Positions 34,094 to 46,315 of a DNA stretch of 64,000 bases are shown here, one piece after another (the stretch's first letter is position 1; the number at the start of each line of letters is the position of its first letter). The notes under the pieces are model-generated. The model searched no databases. It was not told the origin of the DNA and worked only from the letters and a program-made list of their open reading frames with translations. The position numbers and the translations under genes are program-made. The stretch comes from Siderastrea siderea (Eukaryota; Cnidaria; Anthozoa; Scleractinia; Rhizangiidae): assembly GCA_964030785.1 (NCBI GenBank), contig OZ034968.1:57148399-57212398 (forward strand), read 5' to 3'.

Positions 34094-35705
34094 TAAACTC
34101 AAAACTGCTTGGCTTATATTTACTTAAGTAACCCTTATATTTCGTTCTCTAACTTGAGACCATCTTGAGACTAAACACCGTCCAAACATTTTTAACTCTA
34201 TGTCATAAGTTTTGCGGGTGCAAATTGTTTGAAATTCGAACGCTTTTAGAAATGTACAGAACTGTTTTTGGAGCTTTTCGGATATAATAGGTTTAAACCG
34301 ACAACTGCTTCGCTTATAGTTTTTTAAATAACTGTTATATTTCGTTCTCTAACTAGAGACCATCAAAACTCAAAACAAACAAACACCAAACACGCTTTAA
34401 ATTATGCCGGCATAAGTTTTGCGGATGCGAAGTTTGAAGCCTATATAAAGTTAGGCGCTTTGACGAACGCACAAGACTGTTTTCGGAAGCTTTTTGGATA
34501 AAATAGCTTTAAACCGACAACTGCTTCGCATAAAAGGTTATTACTATTGAAAACTTCAAGGACAAGAAAATCGACAATCGCACAAAGAGATGTACCCGAC
34601 AGTCAAAATTGAAGGCAATTATTCGCCGTAATCGCAGTGAAGTGATGCTTGTGAAGCTAGTTGTCTTGCGACTGTGCTTAGACCTACTGTTATGAAGAAA
34701 CAAACACAAAGTAATGGACGGAGAAATCATTTTTGAAAAAAGTTTATTCGAAAACCCGTAAGTTTACTGACTTAAGTACAATTCGCGTTACACTTCCAAA
34801 ATCGTGGGTCGGTCCACTCGAGTGAAATCGGCTGAGCATGGCAAAATATTCAAGACTACATCTGTCACAAATCTGAGCGGGGTTTTCTAATAATTTTGTA
34901 AAGTCAAAAGTAAATGACACATTTATAATGACATAAATTAAATTTCCATTTCAAAACGTAATTTCTTTGACTGTAATACTCAAAATCATGTACCTTAGAC
35001 CCTTTAAAAACTTCACTTACTCGGTTATGTTTCAGAACAGGGCAGGCTCTCCGCCGTGAAGAAAACAAAGCGATGAAGTCCTTTGAAGGCAGCTTTCGTA
35101 ACTTGAACTTTTCGCCTTCTACCAGTATTCTTTTGAACTTTTTCTTTCCATTTATATATATTAGATGTTTTTTTTTGTCAAGTATAAAACTTCAGTACTC
35201 TCAAACAATCGTTTTGCTAAAGAAGCTTAAGCCTTTAAAGAAACCTCTTTTGCAAAAGCGACGATGGTCATACAATTTCCCGCTAAGAAAAACGCCGGTT
35301 GCCCAAAAGCACCGCGCGATTTCCCACCAAGAAAAGATGGCATTCTCTACCCCCAGTCGGGTTGTCTTGGGACTCCCCTCCCCCTCCCACAGAGTCAGTG
35401 CGGAAGGACGGACGGACGGTCACGTGACTATTACGTCACAACCAAAATTTATCGGATCGATATGTTACCAAATTTGCTTAGCAATGGAGCTCCGCTGGCG
35501 GGCTTTGCCAGCAGGCTCCGCTATTAACAAAGACGTGCAAACCGAGGACTTGCAGTTCGTCTTTTGTTCACTCCTTAATATTTCCAGTACGTTGAAAACT
35601 TTCATTAACAGGAAAATATCATATCACGCAGGCATTCTCAATGTTCGTAGATTGTACTAGGTTTAATGGTGTTATTACGTAGACGAAATGCACTTTGTTT
35701 CACAG
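34094..35705 (+). other. Intron 3 of gene 2, right part (matches 9067-10680)
   Basis: Same tandem units (TTATATTTCGTTCTCTAAC at about 34135 and 34335) and the same GGAGCTCCGCT dispersed repeat (about 35190-35525). The 195-codon ORF across the latter is repeat-derived. The acceptor is TTTCACAG. Confidence 0.6.
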
Positions 35706-35769
35706 ATCGGTGCCACGAGGGATAGTATTGCAATTCAGAAAGCAGTGAATCTTGGTGTGAACGTAACAG
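35706..35769 (+). CDS. Gene 2 exon 4: start of S2
   Basis: 64 bp, protein identical to copy B (IGATRDSIAIQKAVNLGVNV). Splice sites intact. Confidence 0.85.
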
Positions 35770-38700
35770 GTCAGTGTTAACTGCTAAATCCATTCACGTT
35801 GGGTTTTCAGTAAACTTAGGTTGGCGCATTTTACGTCGGTACCAAATGCTCGCAAGTTAACTCTATTCAGAGTGGGTTTTTTAGTCTTCTGTGACTCTTC
35901 TTAACTCTAATATTGATTAAGCTTAAAGCTATGACAGCGAACCTGTGTTCAAAATGTTTCCGTTGAGTTCCACAGCATGAGATGATGACGTCACATGACT
36001 TTATTACGTCACTCTCTAAAACAGCGGCCATCTTGGATTCGCCATCTTGGATTTCTTCATTTTTCCAAACTTGCGTAAAGGACCAAAATTGATCAAAAAG
36101 TATCACAATAAATAACAGAACACTAATTTAAATTTACATCGTAAATACAATAATTTTCATTAAAAAGAGTAAAGTGTAAAATTGAAACGAATGAAAACCG
36201 TCTATCAAGATATGATTGCCATGGTAACATCCAATTTGAGGGACAACTATATTTTTTACCAAATTGTTCTCAATTATAGTTTCGGAATAGTTATCAAGTT
36301 TGCTGGCTTAAGTTTGCATATTAAACAAAGTTAAACGTCGAGAGTACGTGCGGTCAGATTCCCGCCCCTCCTCATCTGAGTAGGATTAATGCATACTTTA
36401 TTCAGCTTTTTTGCCGATTGTCATCGCTAAACAAATGAAAAACGGAGGGCTTTATTCCTGAGAACGGAGGTTTTCCTAAATGCGCCCTAAAGTGGACATT
36501 TGAAAACAGAAGACTGTCCTCTCAGTTTGGACGCAGGTTTACCAAATCGCTGACGTCAAGTATAATTGACAAAGGAACTGCGTGCGCGTGATGTCAGCCT
36601 TTTATCTTCTAAAGATGGCTCAGTGGAGCTTGACGAGGAAAACACATCATTTGCAATTTTTTACAACTCCTAGTGTAGACATTCGAAAAGGTTCCACAAT
36701 ACCAGAAGGAAGGCGAACCTTATTCATTTTGGGAGAAGGTAGAACGGAGGAATGTGAAAACGTGCTAATGTGGTGAAAACTTTGTATTTTTACTGATTTT
36801 ATGCAAAATTCCTGGAAAAACAAAGAATAAAAGAAAAAATGGTTTTCCCGTTGACTATTTCCTTACCACCATTTTCACTACTACGCGACTTTTTTCAAAA
36901 CACCTCTGAGCACTTTGCAATACGCTTCCGTCAATCATACCTTATATGGAAAGTGTGTGATGTTACCGCAATTGAATTGAACTCAAAGGAATAAAGATAG
37001 CGCCAAATTATCCCGTAAATTTGCGCTGGCGAGTCATATATTGACCAGTAAGAGGCTTTAGAGTCGTTGATGTTGCAAGAATACTTCACGTTTGGTAGAT
37101 ATTTGTAAAGAAATTTCGGCATTTCTTCAGAATTAAACACCCACTCGGTGGATTATCCTATGCGGTGGATGGTAAGCTTGCGTTTCATCTCGTGAATAAG
37201 TTAAACCGAAGTGTGAAGTAAAAATTCTAGCTTTTCTGACCTGAAAATAGCATACGACATGTTATTCACCACGAGTATAAATCTGGCAATATCCCGAAGT
37301 GTACGAGGACGAAATTCAGGAGTGGATAGAGTATGCAACGGGAAAACGAATCATGATCGGCGTGCGATCAACCGATTCGTGAAGAAAATGGGTTTGACAA
37401 GAAGAAAGCTGAAGAAACGTACGTAGGACTTGTTGGATTGTTTTTGCAAGAAACGATGCCAATTCTAGTCACCTATCACCCAAGGAATGGATTACCCGAG
37501 GAATGGAATGAAAAACAAAGCATAAGCGCTTTATAACGTTTATTGTTCTACGTGAATGTTAACGCCGTGACATGCTAGCAAGAAAAATCTGAAAAATCGT
37601 TATTTATAAAATTAAAGCGGGAACGGGGAAATATCAAGGAAAATATTTTAGCACAGTCTCATGTTAACTTCTTCGTTATAGCTCACTGTGATTACCAAAG
37701 GACGTGATAAGCGAAATAGGGTGATGTATCGTCGTGGGTCATCGCTAAATTTCACCGAGAACAGTTGCTATTTATAGATGAATCAGAACTTCTCAGATTC
37801 ATCTATAAATAGCAACTGTTCTCGGTGAAATTCAGCGATCCTATGACAATACATCGTCCTGTTTCCCTCATCACGTTCTTTGGCAATTGTCTTGAGTTAT
37901 AACGAAGAAGTAAAATTGAAAGTAGGCTTAAATATTTTCCTCGATTCCCCGTTCCCGCTTGTAGAAATAACAATTTCCCTATGATGTCACAGCGTTATAT
38001 GTTTACATTCTCGAAACATAGAACAACAAACGTTACAAGCGCATTATAAGCTTATGCTTTATTTTGTTTTTTCAATTCATTCCGGAGGTGATAGGTGATT
38101 AGAATTAGCTGCAGTGTTCCTTCCAAAAAACTCCAGCTAGTCATACGTACCTTTCTTCTTGTAAAACCCATTTTCTTCACGAATCGGTTGATCGCACGCC
38201 GATCATGATTCGTTTTCCCGTTGCATACTTTATCCACTCCTGAATTTCGTCCTCGTACACTTCGGGATATTGCCAGATTTATACTCGTGGTGAATAACAT
38301 GTCGTGTGCTATTTTCAGGTCAGAAAAGCTAGAATTATTACTTCACACTTTGGTTTAGCTTATTCGCGAGTTTAAACGCACGCTTACCATCCGCCGCATA
38401 GGATAATCCACCGAGCGGGTATTTAATTCTGAAGAAATGTCGAAATTTCTTTACAAATATCTACCAAACGTGAAGTATTCTTGCAACATCAACGACTCTA
38501 AAACCTCTTACTTGTCAATATATGACTCGCCAGCGCAAATTTGCGGGATAATTTGGCGCCATCCTTATTCCTTCGAGCTCAATTCAATTGCGGTAACATC
38601 ACACACTTCCCTTATAAGGTATGATTGACGGAAGCGTATTGCAAAGTGCTCAGAGGTGTTTTGAAAAGAAAAGTCGCGTAGTAGTGAAAATGGTGGTAAC

Positions 38701-39154
38701 AACAACAACGCAACAGTTATACGTACAGGACAACATTAATTCTCAGGCTGATGCCGTTTCTGATAATGACTTTAAAAATTACAACACATTATTTGGTAAA
38801 TGATTGATTGGCTTTCGGTGCAATTAAAAAAAAACTTACGTCAGTCAGTTAAAAGTCAGGGGTCAGTGAACTTTTCTTGATTGGTAGATTTCTATTTTTA
38901 CCCTATAACTAAATCAAATCTTTTAAATACTCAGTACCTTTACATCTCGATGCCTCCTTATGGAGTTTTCTCAAGATTGCATGTTCTCAAGCGCATATAG
39001 TAAGTCTAAATTGAAAGTCATGGCTCTGCCATTTTGAATTGCTAAGAAGTTAGGTAGGAAGCAGTGAACGCTTAACTCTACATTCGCTCACCCACGCAAA
39101 TATTCTTTAACTTTCTTACTCGTTATTTTAATTTGACATTGGACCTGTCTACAG
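35770..39154 (+). other. Intron 4 of gene 2
   Basis: CATCTTGGATT repeat (about 35965-36300), sequence shared with copy B, and the inserted palindromic element at 36866-38696. No gene outside the element. Confidence 0.6.
36866..38696. mobile_element. 1.8-kb palindromic foldback element
   Basis: The two arms of about 0.9 kb are near-complete inverse copies meeting at about 37786-37795 (GATGAATC, 10-base loop, GATTCATC). The outer ends are CCACCATTTTCACTACTACG and its inverse, bounded by TA. Copy B has the empty site (CCTTAGCAACAAC at about 11852), so the TA duplication and recent insertion are directly visible. Each arm carries the same small ORF (KFLYKYLPNVKYSCNINDS) and another with INRFVKKMGFTRRK, which resembles part of a DDE-transposase DNA-binding region. 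No full transposase. Confidence 0.8.
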
Positions 39155-39441
39155 CTTTTCAAGACCTTGATGAAGTGCACGATGCTTTGGTTGATAAACA
39201 GTCCGTAGACGGGATGATGGAGGAAATGTTTACTGCGATTGAATACCTGAAGCAAAAGCAAAATTCTCCGTTATCTATTGTCCATTTGTTTGAAGAGAGG
39301 CATGCATATGGAATAGCATTTAGATGGGAAGTAAAAAACTCGTTTGGGCACAACATTTGGGGTTGCATATCGAAGGTTGTCAAGTACAGGGTTACTTACG
39401 ATATTTTTGATATCACCAACAAGCACATCAATGGGGTCAAG
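39155..39441 (+). CDS. Gene 2 exon 5: S2 lobe, open
   Basis: 287 bp, phase 1 in and 0 out. It reads AFQDLDEVHDALVDKQSVDG ... SIVHLFEERHAYGIAFRWEV ... NKHINGVK, then gtgaga. YGIAF matches the conserved GYG-type strand of iGluR S2 lobes. This is the only open 287-bp version among copies A, B, C and gene 2. Confidence 0.9.
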
Positions 39442-39816
39442 GTGAGAGTGCTACAAGATGAACTCGAGATGGACCTATATTAAGTTCTTTGAAATGTCAA
39501 TTTAATTAGTTTGCACCTTCTAGTAAAATACTAGTCACTAAACTAGTTCAGCACATCAAATGAAATCTGGGACCTACATATCGTTAGCACGGTCCACTCG
39601 TGTAACATCAATATAATAGAATTAATGAAAGCAAGGAAGTACTTTCCAGTCGAACAGATGACTGTTAGTTGAAAGATTAACTTTCCGACTGATTGATGAA
39701 ATGAATGATGAATCGACAGAAAGGAAAAGATTAAAATAGGAAGGGAAGCTCAGGTGCTGATTTCACGTACGAAAATTCAAGCCTCAGTAAGCCAATCTAT
39801 TTTTTCATTTTCATAG

Positions 39817-40024
39817 AAATCCACAGAGCATCATGCAAATGAAGGAGCACAGCAACCTAAAACCCATAATGTAATCAGCCAAAAGTCTCCGGTGTTTATT
39901 GGAACAGTTAGTGCCTTGTGTGGATTTATGCTTACGTTCTTTGCCATAAACACGGCGCTGGAATGTTTCAGAGGACGGCGGTTGAACAAAAAAAGCCAAG
40001 ACGTCGAAAAAGGAAAAGAACAGG
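39817..40024 (+). CDS. Gene 2 exon 6: M4-like helix, open
   Basis: 208 bp. KSTEHHANEGAQQPKTHNVI, then helix VFIGTVSALCGFMLTFFAIN, then the basic tail ECFRGRRLNKKSQDVEKG. The donor is CAGG|gtgagt. Confidence 0.85.
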
Positions 40025-40905
40025 GTGAGTGACTAAATAATTTTGTTGCTTATGACCAGTACGTGCGTTGTGGATTCACTAAGATACTTGGAGTGCAGGA
40101 CTCAAGTCACGCCAGTCGGCCCATGCGTGAGTAGATCGAGTTGTTGCCGAGTTCCCCGGCTTGCTCTCTATCCAAATCTACGACTCAGCTTAACATTCGT
40201 CACTTCCCAATGATTCGTGCACCAGAGAAGCTTAAGAATGGCTCGGCATTAGTTAACCATATACTTTTGAAACGTAGAATGATAGAGGATTTCATCCAGT
40301 ACTTCCGAGTTGATTTCTGGGACTTTCCCGTGTCGTTGTAACGGTCAATTCCGATTTTGCACTGCACATGATTTTCAAGGTTTGAAGGTCTTTGGTTTTC
40401 ACCAGAAGTATCACCAAATCCTGATCCTTGTCTTCGGATGGGTGAAACATTTCTTTTTCTATGGTGTCATTCCCAGTACTGAAGTAGTCAGTCAATATCA
40501 CCAGAAGCAAATACGATGAATTTCTTCGATATCTGCATGTACAAAATTTCGCCATCTTGTTGTTTTTGTTGGAATAAGTTTTTTTTTTGTTTGGAATGGT
40601 GTGCTACCTTCATATTGTACTCGCAGGGTTTCTGTTTCTTTCTTTAAAATAGGAAATAGTGGTGACCATCGCAGTTAAAGATATTAACCTAAGCAGCTAA
40701 GAACAACCTGAAAAATTCAGCCTTCACTTCACGTATTTCTTTTTTTCATCTTCAGTTCACTTACATGATTATTTCGTACGTTCACTCTCATTTCTTTAAA
40801 GTTAATTACCATCTTTGACGGATAATTGAAAAAAAAGAATTGGAAAAAAACTGCGCAAACTGATGCAGATTATAACGTTTCCTTTGTTTTCACGTCTTTT
40901 TGCAG

Positions 40906-40928
40906 CCGAAATCTCCTATGAGAATTGA
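40906..40928 (+). CDS. Gene 2 exon 7: tail AEISYEN and stop
   Basis: Follows TTTTTGCAG. The split alanine codon and six more codons end in TGA. Poly(A) signal at 41004-41009. Confidence 0.7.
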
Positions 40929-41003
40929 CGCGACTGCCATGGGATGGAAAACGTATAGAATTTGCTGTAACTCAGCTACATTAAAATCTGTTTACACGAC
41001 AGA

Positions 41004-41009
41004 AATAAA
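41004..41009 (+). promoter_or_regulatory. Polyadenylation signal, gene 2
   Basis: AATAAA 75 bases after the stop, conserved in position with copies B and C. Confidence 0.55.
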
Positions 41010-41463
41010 GAGACCACAAGTATAAAGATAACTACCAGTTATGGTAATACCGTTCACTGAGGTCCCAAATTAAGTTGCGGCTCTTAAGCCTATATATGGG
41101 TGGTTTGCATCCAATCCCTAGAGACTCAATAGATAATGACATGATGGCTATGTTGGATGGCATAAACAAAAGGAGCAAACGAGAATCTTTTTTGATTAAG
41201 TCCTCCGGACCTAGCCATCCCCACCTCATGTTGTTAGGGAAAAAAAGGGTTAGACGGCCTGATAATTTTTACAATACTGACAAAAATGTTCGTCCGCTCT
41301 CTCGGCCCCTTTCTCTTTGCTCCGAAACTGACATCTTACAGGAAGCAGTGGATGCACAGAATAAGTAAACCGTTTTCAATATTTTAAAAGAAGAGAACTA
41401 CAAAGCGATAGTGACAAACGGGAAAACTTAGTTTGAGCATACTTGCTCCATAAACCAAAAATA

Positions 41464-42026
41464 CCGTGTGGCACTAAATTTTCGCGATTTTTGCGGTTTT
41501 TTCCACCATCCGCAAAAAAAGTTCCCGCGAAAGAATTTTCCCGCAAAATTTTCTCCGCAAAAGTTTACTCCACTGTCGAAATTATATACAAACATCGCCC
41601 TTTACATGTAATGGAAAATCATGTTGATGGCCGTCTCTTTCGTATAGAAAAAAAAAAGAATAAAAAACATTCGAAATAAAATGATGAAATTGCAGTCGAT
41701 ACACTACAGTATGTAGCCGTTAAAAGCTTTAATAAAGAAAAGGATCTGCTGAAGGTACTCCATTGATTAACTGAAAACGTGCTAAAAATCTGCATGTCGC
41801 TCACCCAGGAGCCCATGTTCACCTGCATTTGATGACCTTTGACTGTTTTTACTCTTAAAACGACACTGTTATAATTCCAAATTGAAGGCGACTTCCTGAC
41901 AATCACAAAAATTAATTCCCAGTAAGAAAAACCAGTTTTTCCCAATCGCAAAAATTAGTTCCCCCAAAACACAAAAAATCGCACATTCGCAAAATTAAAC
42001 TCCCGGAAAAATTTAGTGCTACACGG
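41464..42026. mobile_element. TA-flanked MITE, 563 bp
   Basis: Ends CCGTGTGGCACTAAATTTT and, inverted, CCGTGTAGCACTAAATTTT, each bounded by TA. The interior is rich in GCGGTTTTT/CGCAAAA motifs. One end only is present near 24725 and the other end near 14968. No ORF of its own. Confidence 0.7.
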
Positions 42027-42268
42027 TACAAGAAGTACTCTCAAATGAACAGGATTTATTTAGTAATGAAGAGGGAAGGGGTATAGTTGATCTCACCTGC
42101 AAAAGTTCCAAATTTCAGTTTTACCTGAGAGGACGAGAAAACTTAGTCCGTATATTAACAGTGGATAGCTTCATAAAGGAACAGTTTCCTGTTAATGTAG
42201 TATATCTTGAAATAAAGCTAAGAATAAGAACACATGTCACTGAGTACTACGAAATAAACGTATGTTAA

Positions 42269-42913
42269 GGTGATTCCATCGAAATAGAAGGAATATTTAA
42301 AATTTTCTAAAACTTGGTCCAGTTGGTAATTATGTTTAGAACCTTTCAAAAATGCAATAAAAAAAAGGGGTCGCCGTGCTTGTTTTTTCACAAAATAGAT
42401 AGCCATTAATAGCAACTATACGACCCGCAAGGTTTTCCTGAGAAACCCTAGTAATCAAAAATGAGAACTATAATTGCTTTGAAAAGTCATTGCTTGTATT
42501 GAAATATTGGAGCAGTTCAACAAAACAGACAATTATCGTGTATTGTATACTATTTAGTTGAACAGGAATTAAGATTATGAAATAAATTAAAAAAATTGCG
42601 GCGAGCGTACATACCCTGCTGCACCTAAAGACGTGTTCTTTTCGGCATTTAAATAAAAATATCTCAAAGCAGAATTTTTAACTTTTCTCAAAATCGCGAT
42701 ATATTGTACTAGACCGTATGCCATTTGAATTTATGTATTAAAAAATGGGGGTCACCGAGCTCGTTTAGGAGAAAACGACCATTTATTTCTCTGAACAGCT
42801 CAGCTTTCATAGAAAACTTGTTAAGTTCCGAACGTGCGCGCGCTCGTGTGCGCGCTAATCACGCAAGAAATGATGCGCAGAAAGAATGCGTAATGCAATT
42901 GAAGGGAATCACC
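42269..42913. mobile_element. TTAA-flanked MITE, 645 bp
   Basis: TTAA (42265-42268), GGTGATTCC ... GGAATCACC, TTAA (42914-42917). A TTAA target is typical of piggyBac-type elements. No transposase. Confidence 0.6.
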
Positions 42914-43179
42914 TTAAGAACGCACAGCGTTTTGTTTTTTATATTTGTTCCTCACGTTCAGTTTACATATCTTCTTAGTCTTTCAGTCTAGCTCAGAATG
43001 CTATATACATTGAAATGAAACTCCACCGATAGGCGTTAATAAACGTTCGCCTATACTTGGATAACTGAAGTTACGTTCTAACTGGAGAAACCTCACGCTC
43101 GGGGAAGTCTGGTCAAACGTCTCGCGCAAAAATTAAAGTTCTCTTGTTTCAAATATGCATAGTTAAGCTATCTGAGATG

Positions 43180-44000
43180 ACTGTCTTATATTTATCAATT
43201 TGCTTTCTATTCGTTAAATAATTTCTAAACCACTCTATGGCTACTCCTCTTATTCCATAATGCACAAGCCTTCCCAACAAAATTTGATGATTAACTGTAT
43301 CGAAGGCCTATCAAGATCCAAAAATACACCGATAGTGTGTTTGCTGTTATCTATTGAATGTAATATTTCATTCACAAGGTCCAATGTTGCTAAATAAGTC
43401 GAGCGTTTCTTACGAAAGCCATATTAGCTGTGAAAACTGTACGTTGTGTTTGTCAGGGTACTATATAATTCTCTTGTACATTAGTTTCTCTATAACGTAT
43501 ACTAAAGCATGGAAGAACTGAAATTATAATTTGAAAAGTGTTCCTCGTTGTTTGCTCTAACAAGTGTGACAAGTGCTATTTTCAGCTGCTCTGGTATTAA
43601 TCCACTATGAAACAATTAGTTGGATATGTAAGTCAAAGGTTTCACTATATAAGTTGATATATTTTTAACAACTTTTGGTGGCATTTCATCATATCCACTT
43701 ATTTCCTCTTAATTGACTTATTTCACTTTCAACTTCTTGTTCTATAATTGCATCTAAGAAAAAAGAATAAACATTTTTCTTTGTAAGTAGTATAATTTAC
43801 CTTAAGTTTTGGACTTTGGAACGACATTAATAACGTAATTATTAAATTTACTAGCTATTTCTTTAGGATTTGAAATTCTTTGAAGCTATCTGGTAATTCT
43901 GATTAAAGGTCTTTCCTGTTAATTATCTCATTTACCAACTTCCAAGGAAGCTTTAAGTTACCCTTTTACTCACTAAATTTGTTTTCACAGTGTAATTTCT
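43180..44000 (-). pseudogene. Non-LTR retrotransposon reverse transcriptase fragment
   Basis: Minus-strand pieces in shifting frames read KVVKNISTYIVKPLTYISN, GLIPEQLKIALVT, RSTYLATLDLVNEILHSID, GVFLDLD and [20 protein letters not shown], then [32 protein letters not shown] is motif A of the RT palm in Jockey/CR1-like elements. Several stops and frameshifts show it is dead. Confidence 0.75.
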
Positions 44001-44650
44001 TTGCTACTTTTTTTAGTTTATTGAATCTGTTTCGACACTTTTTATAATTTGTTTCACTAACACACTCTCGGGTACGTATATATACTGCCCACGAGGTTAC
44101 AAAGTAAGAATAATGAACTGGTTAGCTATGTTCTGAAAACTTATGTGAGTATATGCAGCGTCAGTTTCTTCCTGAAGTAGTTTGCTTAATCAAAGGTCCA
44201 TTGTGAGTCTGGACATGTGGATTCTGGTTTCCAAGAAGGTATTGCAGTTCCATGATTTTCTTCTTGGCTGCATTCCGCTTGTCTGTAAGACTTGTTGCGT
44301 GGAAAGACTCTTTACGACAGCTGACCATCAGACAACCAACACAAAACATGAGACAGGAACTTTACTGTTAAATATGTACCGGAAAGAGTTACCTGTTGGC
44401 GAGCGGATCCCCACAGAGTCCGTAGTCCTTGAAAACTGTGCACAGTCTCGTGCGATCAACTATCGGAATATGACTCCGCGTCTGACGAGAAGAACTACCA
44501 GCTAGCAGAGGACCGGAAGAAGCGAGCGAAGTGGAACTTCATAAATTGTCAGGGACTCCCGTAAAATTTTTATCAAAAACAATCCGCACTCGATCAGGAA
44601 GGGCTGTCACTTTGTCACACAGAGCCCTTTCATCGTATTGAGATAGTTAA

Positions 44651-45043
44651 AGGGGCAGTGTCACGGGGATTTTCCTCGCGTTTCGTCAAAACTTCGCTGA
44701 AATTGAGATTAAAATGCCTTTACTCACATACAAAATGCTCCTGGAACATCAAGAGGGAGAAATCAAGTGAATTTTTGCAAGGAGAGCAAACCATAATAAG
44801 TTTTCAATGATTTTTGCAAGATACAAGCACAGAATTTGAAAACGTTCGCCAGACGTTTTCAAAATGTAATCCACTTCCATCTTGGCCATCCGTGGCCAAA
44901 GACACTTAGTAATAGCTTCACTGAATCAGTATGGTGTCTGAACAAGAAAATGACCAATATTTTTAGGCTTTCGTATATGTTAATGTGACTATTGGCTTTT
45001 CAGTGGGGTCAAACGCGAGCAAAATCCTCGTGATACTGCCCCT
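44651..45043. mobile_element. TTAA-flanked MITE, 393 bp
   Basis: TTAA on both sides (44647-44650 and 45044-45047). Inverted ends AGGGGCAGTGTCACGGGGAT and AGGGGCAGTATCACGAGGAT. No ORF. Confidence 0.7.
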
Positions 45044-46234
45044 TTAAGAGTACATGGGAATAGTTATTTCACAATGAACCTTGGGCCGAAATCTTAGAGG
45101 AACCATGGACCACGGTATTATCAAAGTTAAAACATGTTGAAGTGAAAGACTGTAGAAGGTCAATTTGATAGCAATATAGACTTCATCGCCTTTGTGCTCT
45201 ATCGCCGTCGCTCTAAAAACAAAGAACCTTCAGGCAATGTATATCATGTAATTTTAGATTACCGTAATTTTTGTCATCTCAAATGCATTGATGACCTGTG
45301 TTGATCCATATCAGGAGGTCATTTTAATGGAACCAATTCATGACCACAGTAGTTCTGCATTAGCAAAGAAAACCGTGTGAAGGTAGATAGTCTTAAATCA
45401 GTTTGTTACCTAACCACGTGATTAGTGAAATGTCTCCAAAAAGTTACTTGATTCGTTCATGAATGTACTGAAATTTAACCCGTGCATTTCGAGATCCAGA
45501 CCCCCCCACCCCGCTTCCAGAGCCCGTTGTTGAGCTCGCGTCCGCAACTGAGAACTCGCGCCAGTGATAGCGCAATAACCATTGACGGCTTCTGCGATTC
45601 TGCGATTCTTTTAAAAGATCTACAACTAGAATCACTGGCCAAGTAGCCCTGGTCGTTTAATTCACGTTGGCGAATTAGTCCTCCACAAAGACCAAGAGTG
45701 GAAGCAACCCGAACTTCGCATTTTCGGTATTTGACCTTGAGCAAGTTCACGGATCAAGGGGATTTCCACTATCATCGATTAGTTCGCGGATGGGAATCTT
45801 GTGAGCTTCGTTCGGGAATAAGCGAGTTAAGGCATTATCCTTGCATTTTCGCAAATTTCTTTACACAGATGCTTTCAGTTTGTGGTTCAGCCAGACAAAT
45901 GAATACACATAGTGCATAGGTAACCAGTGAGGTGCGTGTCACTCGAGTCAGAGAAAAAATGTCCGTTGTCCATATCAAACAGCGTACGTGTCAAGCGCCC
46001 TAATGTAGGGAAAAATAAGTGAGCTTTCCGTCGGGAAAAAAGAACTGTCCGTAGCAACCGGGCGTCCGTAACATGCGGGTGCCCGTAATGCAGGGCTCCA
46101 CTGTATTCCACATGGACTTGTTTTTGTTTGCTCCTATGCCTATATACGGGTGAATGTATTCAATATCAGACCGATATTGAATACGACGAGGAAAGACGCG
46201 AAAAAGGGGAAACAACTGATCTGTGGTAGCCTCA

Positions 46235-46315
46235 AAATTCAAAATAACCTTTCCCTAACCCTAGTCTAGCCCTGAACCCCAACCCTAAACCTAACCTTAA
46301 CTATAAACGTCACGC
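46235..46315 (+). repeat. Degenerate telomere-like (CCCTAA)n
   Basis: Repeated CCTAACCCTAG, CCCTAAACCTAACC units, degenerate. It looks like interstitial telomeric or simple-repeat DNA. Confidence 0.5.

Larger units (their letters stand above)
28053..40928 (+). pseudogene. iGluR-like K+ channel, gene 2 (all seven exons; frameshift in M1)
   Basis: Exons: 28053-28659, 30212-30306, 31074-31230, 35706-35769, 39155-39441, 39817-40024 and 40906-40928. Domain order is signal peptide, S1, M1, pore helix with STVG|YGD, M2, S2, M4-like helix and short tail. There is no N-terminal ATD: S1 follows the signal peptide within about 60 residues. Exons 2-7 are open with consistent phases. In exon 1, a 17-bp deletion relative to gene 3 (after ...NAISS, about 28609-28612) shifts the frame through M1, so as written the protein ends soon after. 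Either this is a recent pseudogene or there is a local assembly error. Intron 3 holds a complete Tc1/mariner-like element; intron 4 holds a palindromic element. Confidence 0.85.

Noticed and set aside
35073..35660. 195-codon plus-strand ORF
   Set aside because: It runs through a dispersed repeat that is duplicated, frameshifted, at 10070-10625 and partly at 4260-4745; no domain is recognisable.
42725..42991. 88-codon ORF
   Set aside because: Runs across the right half and the boundary of a TTAA-flanked MITE; no domain.
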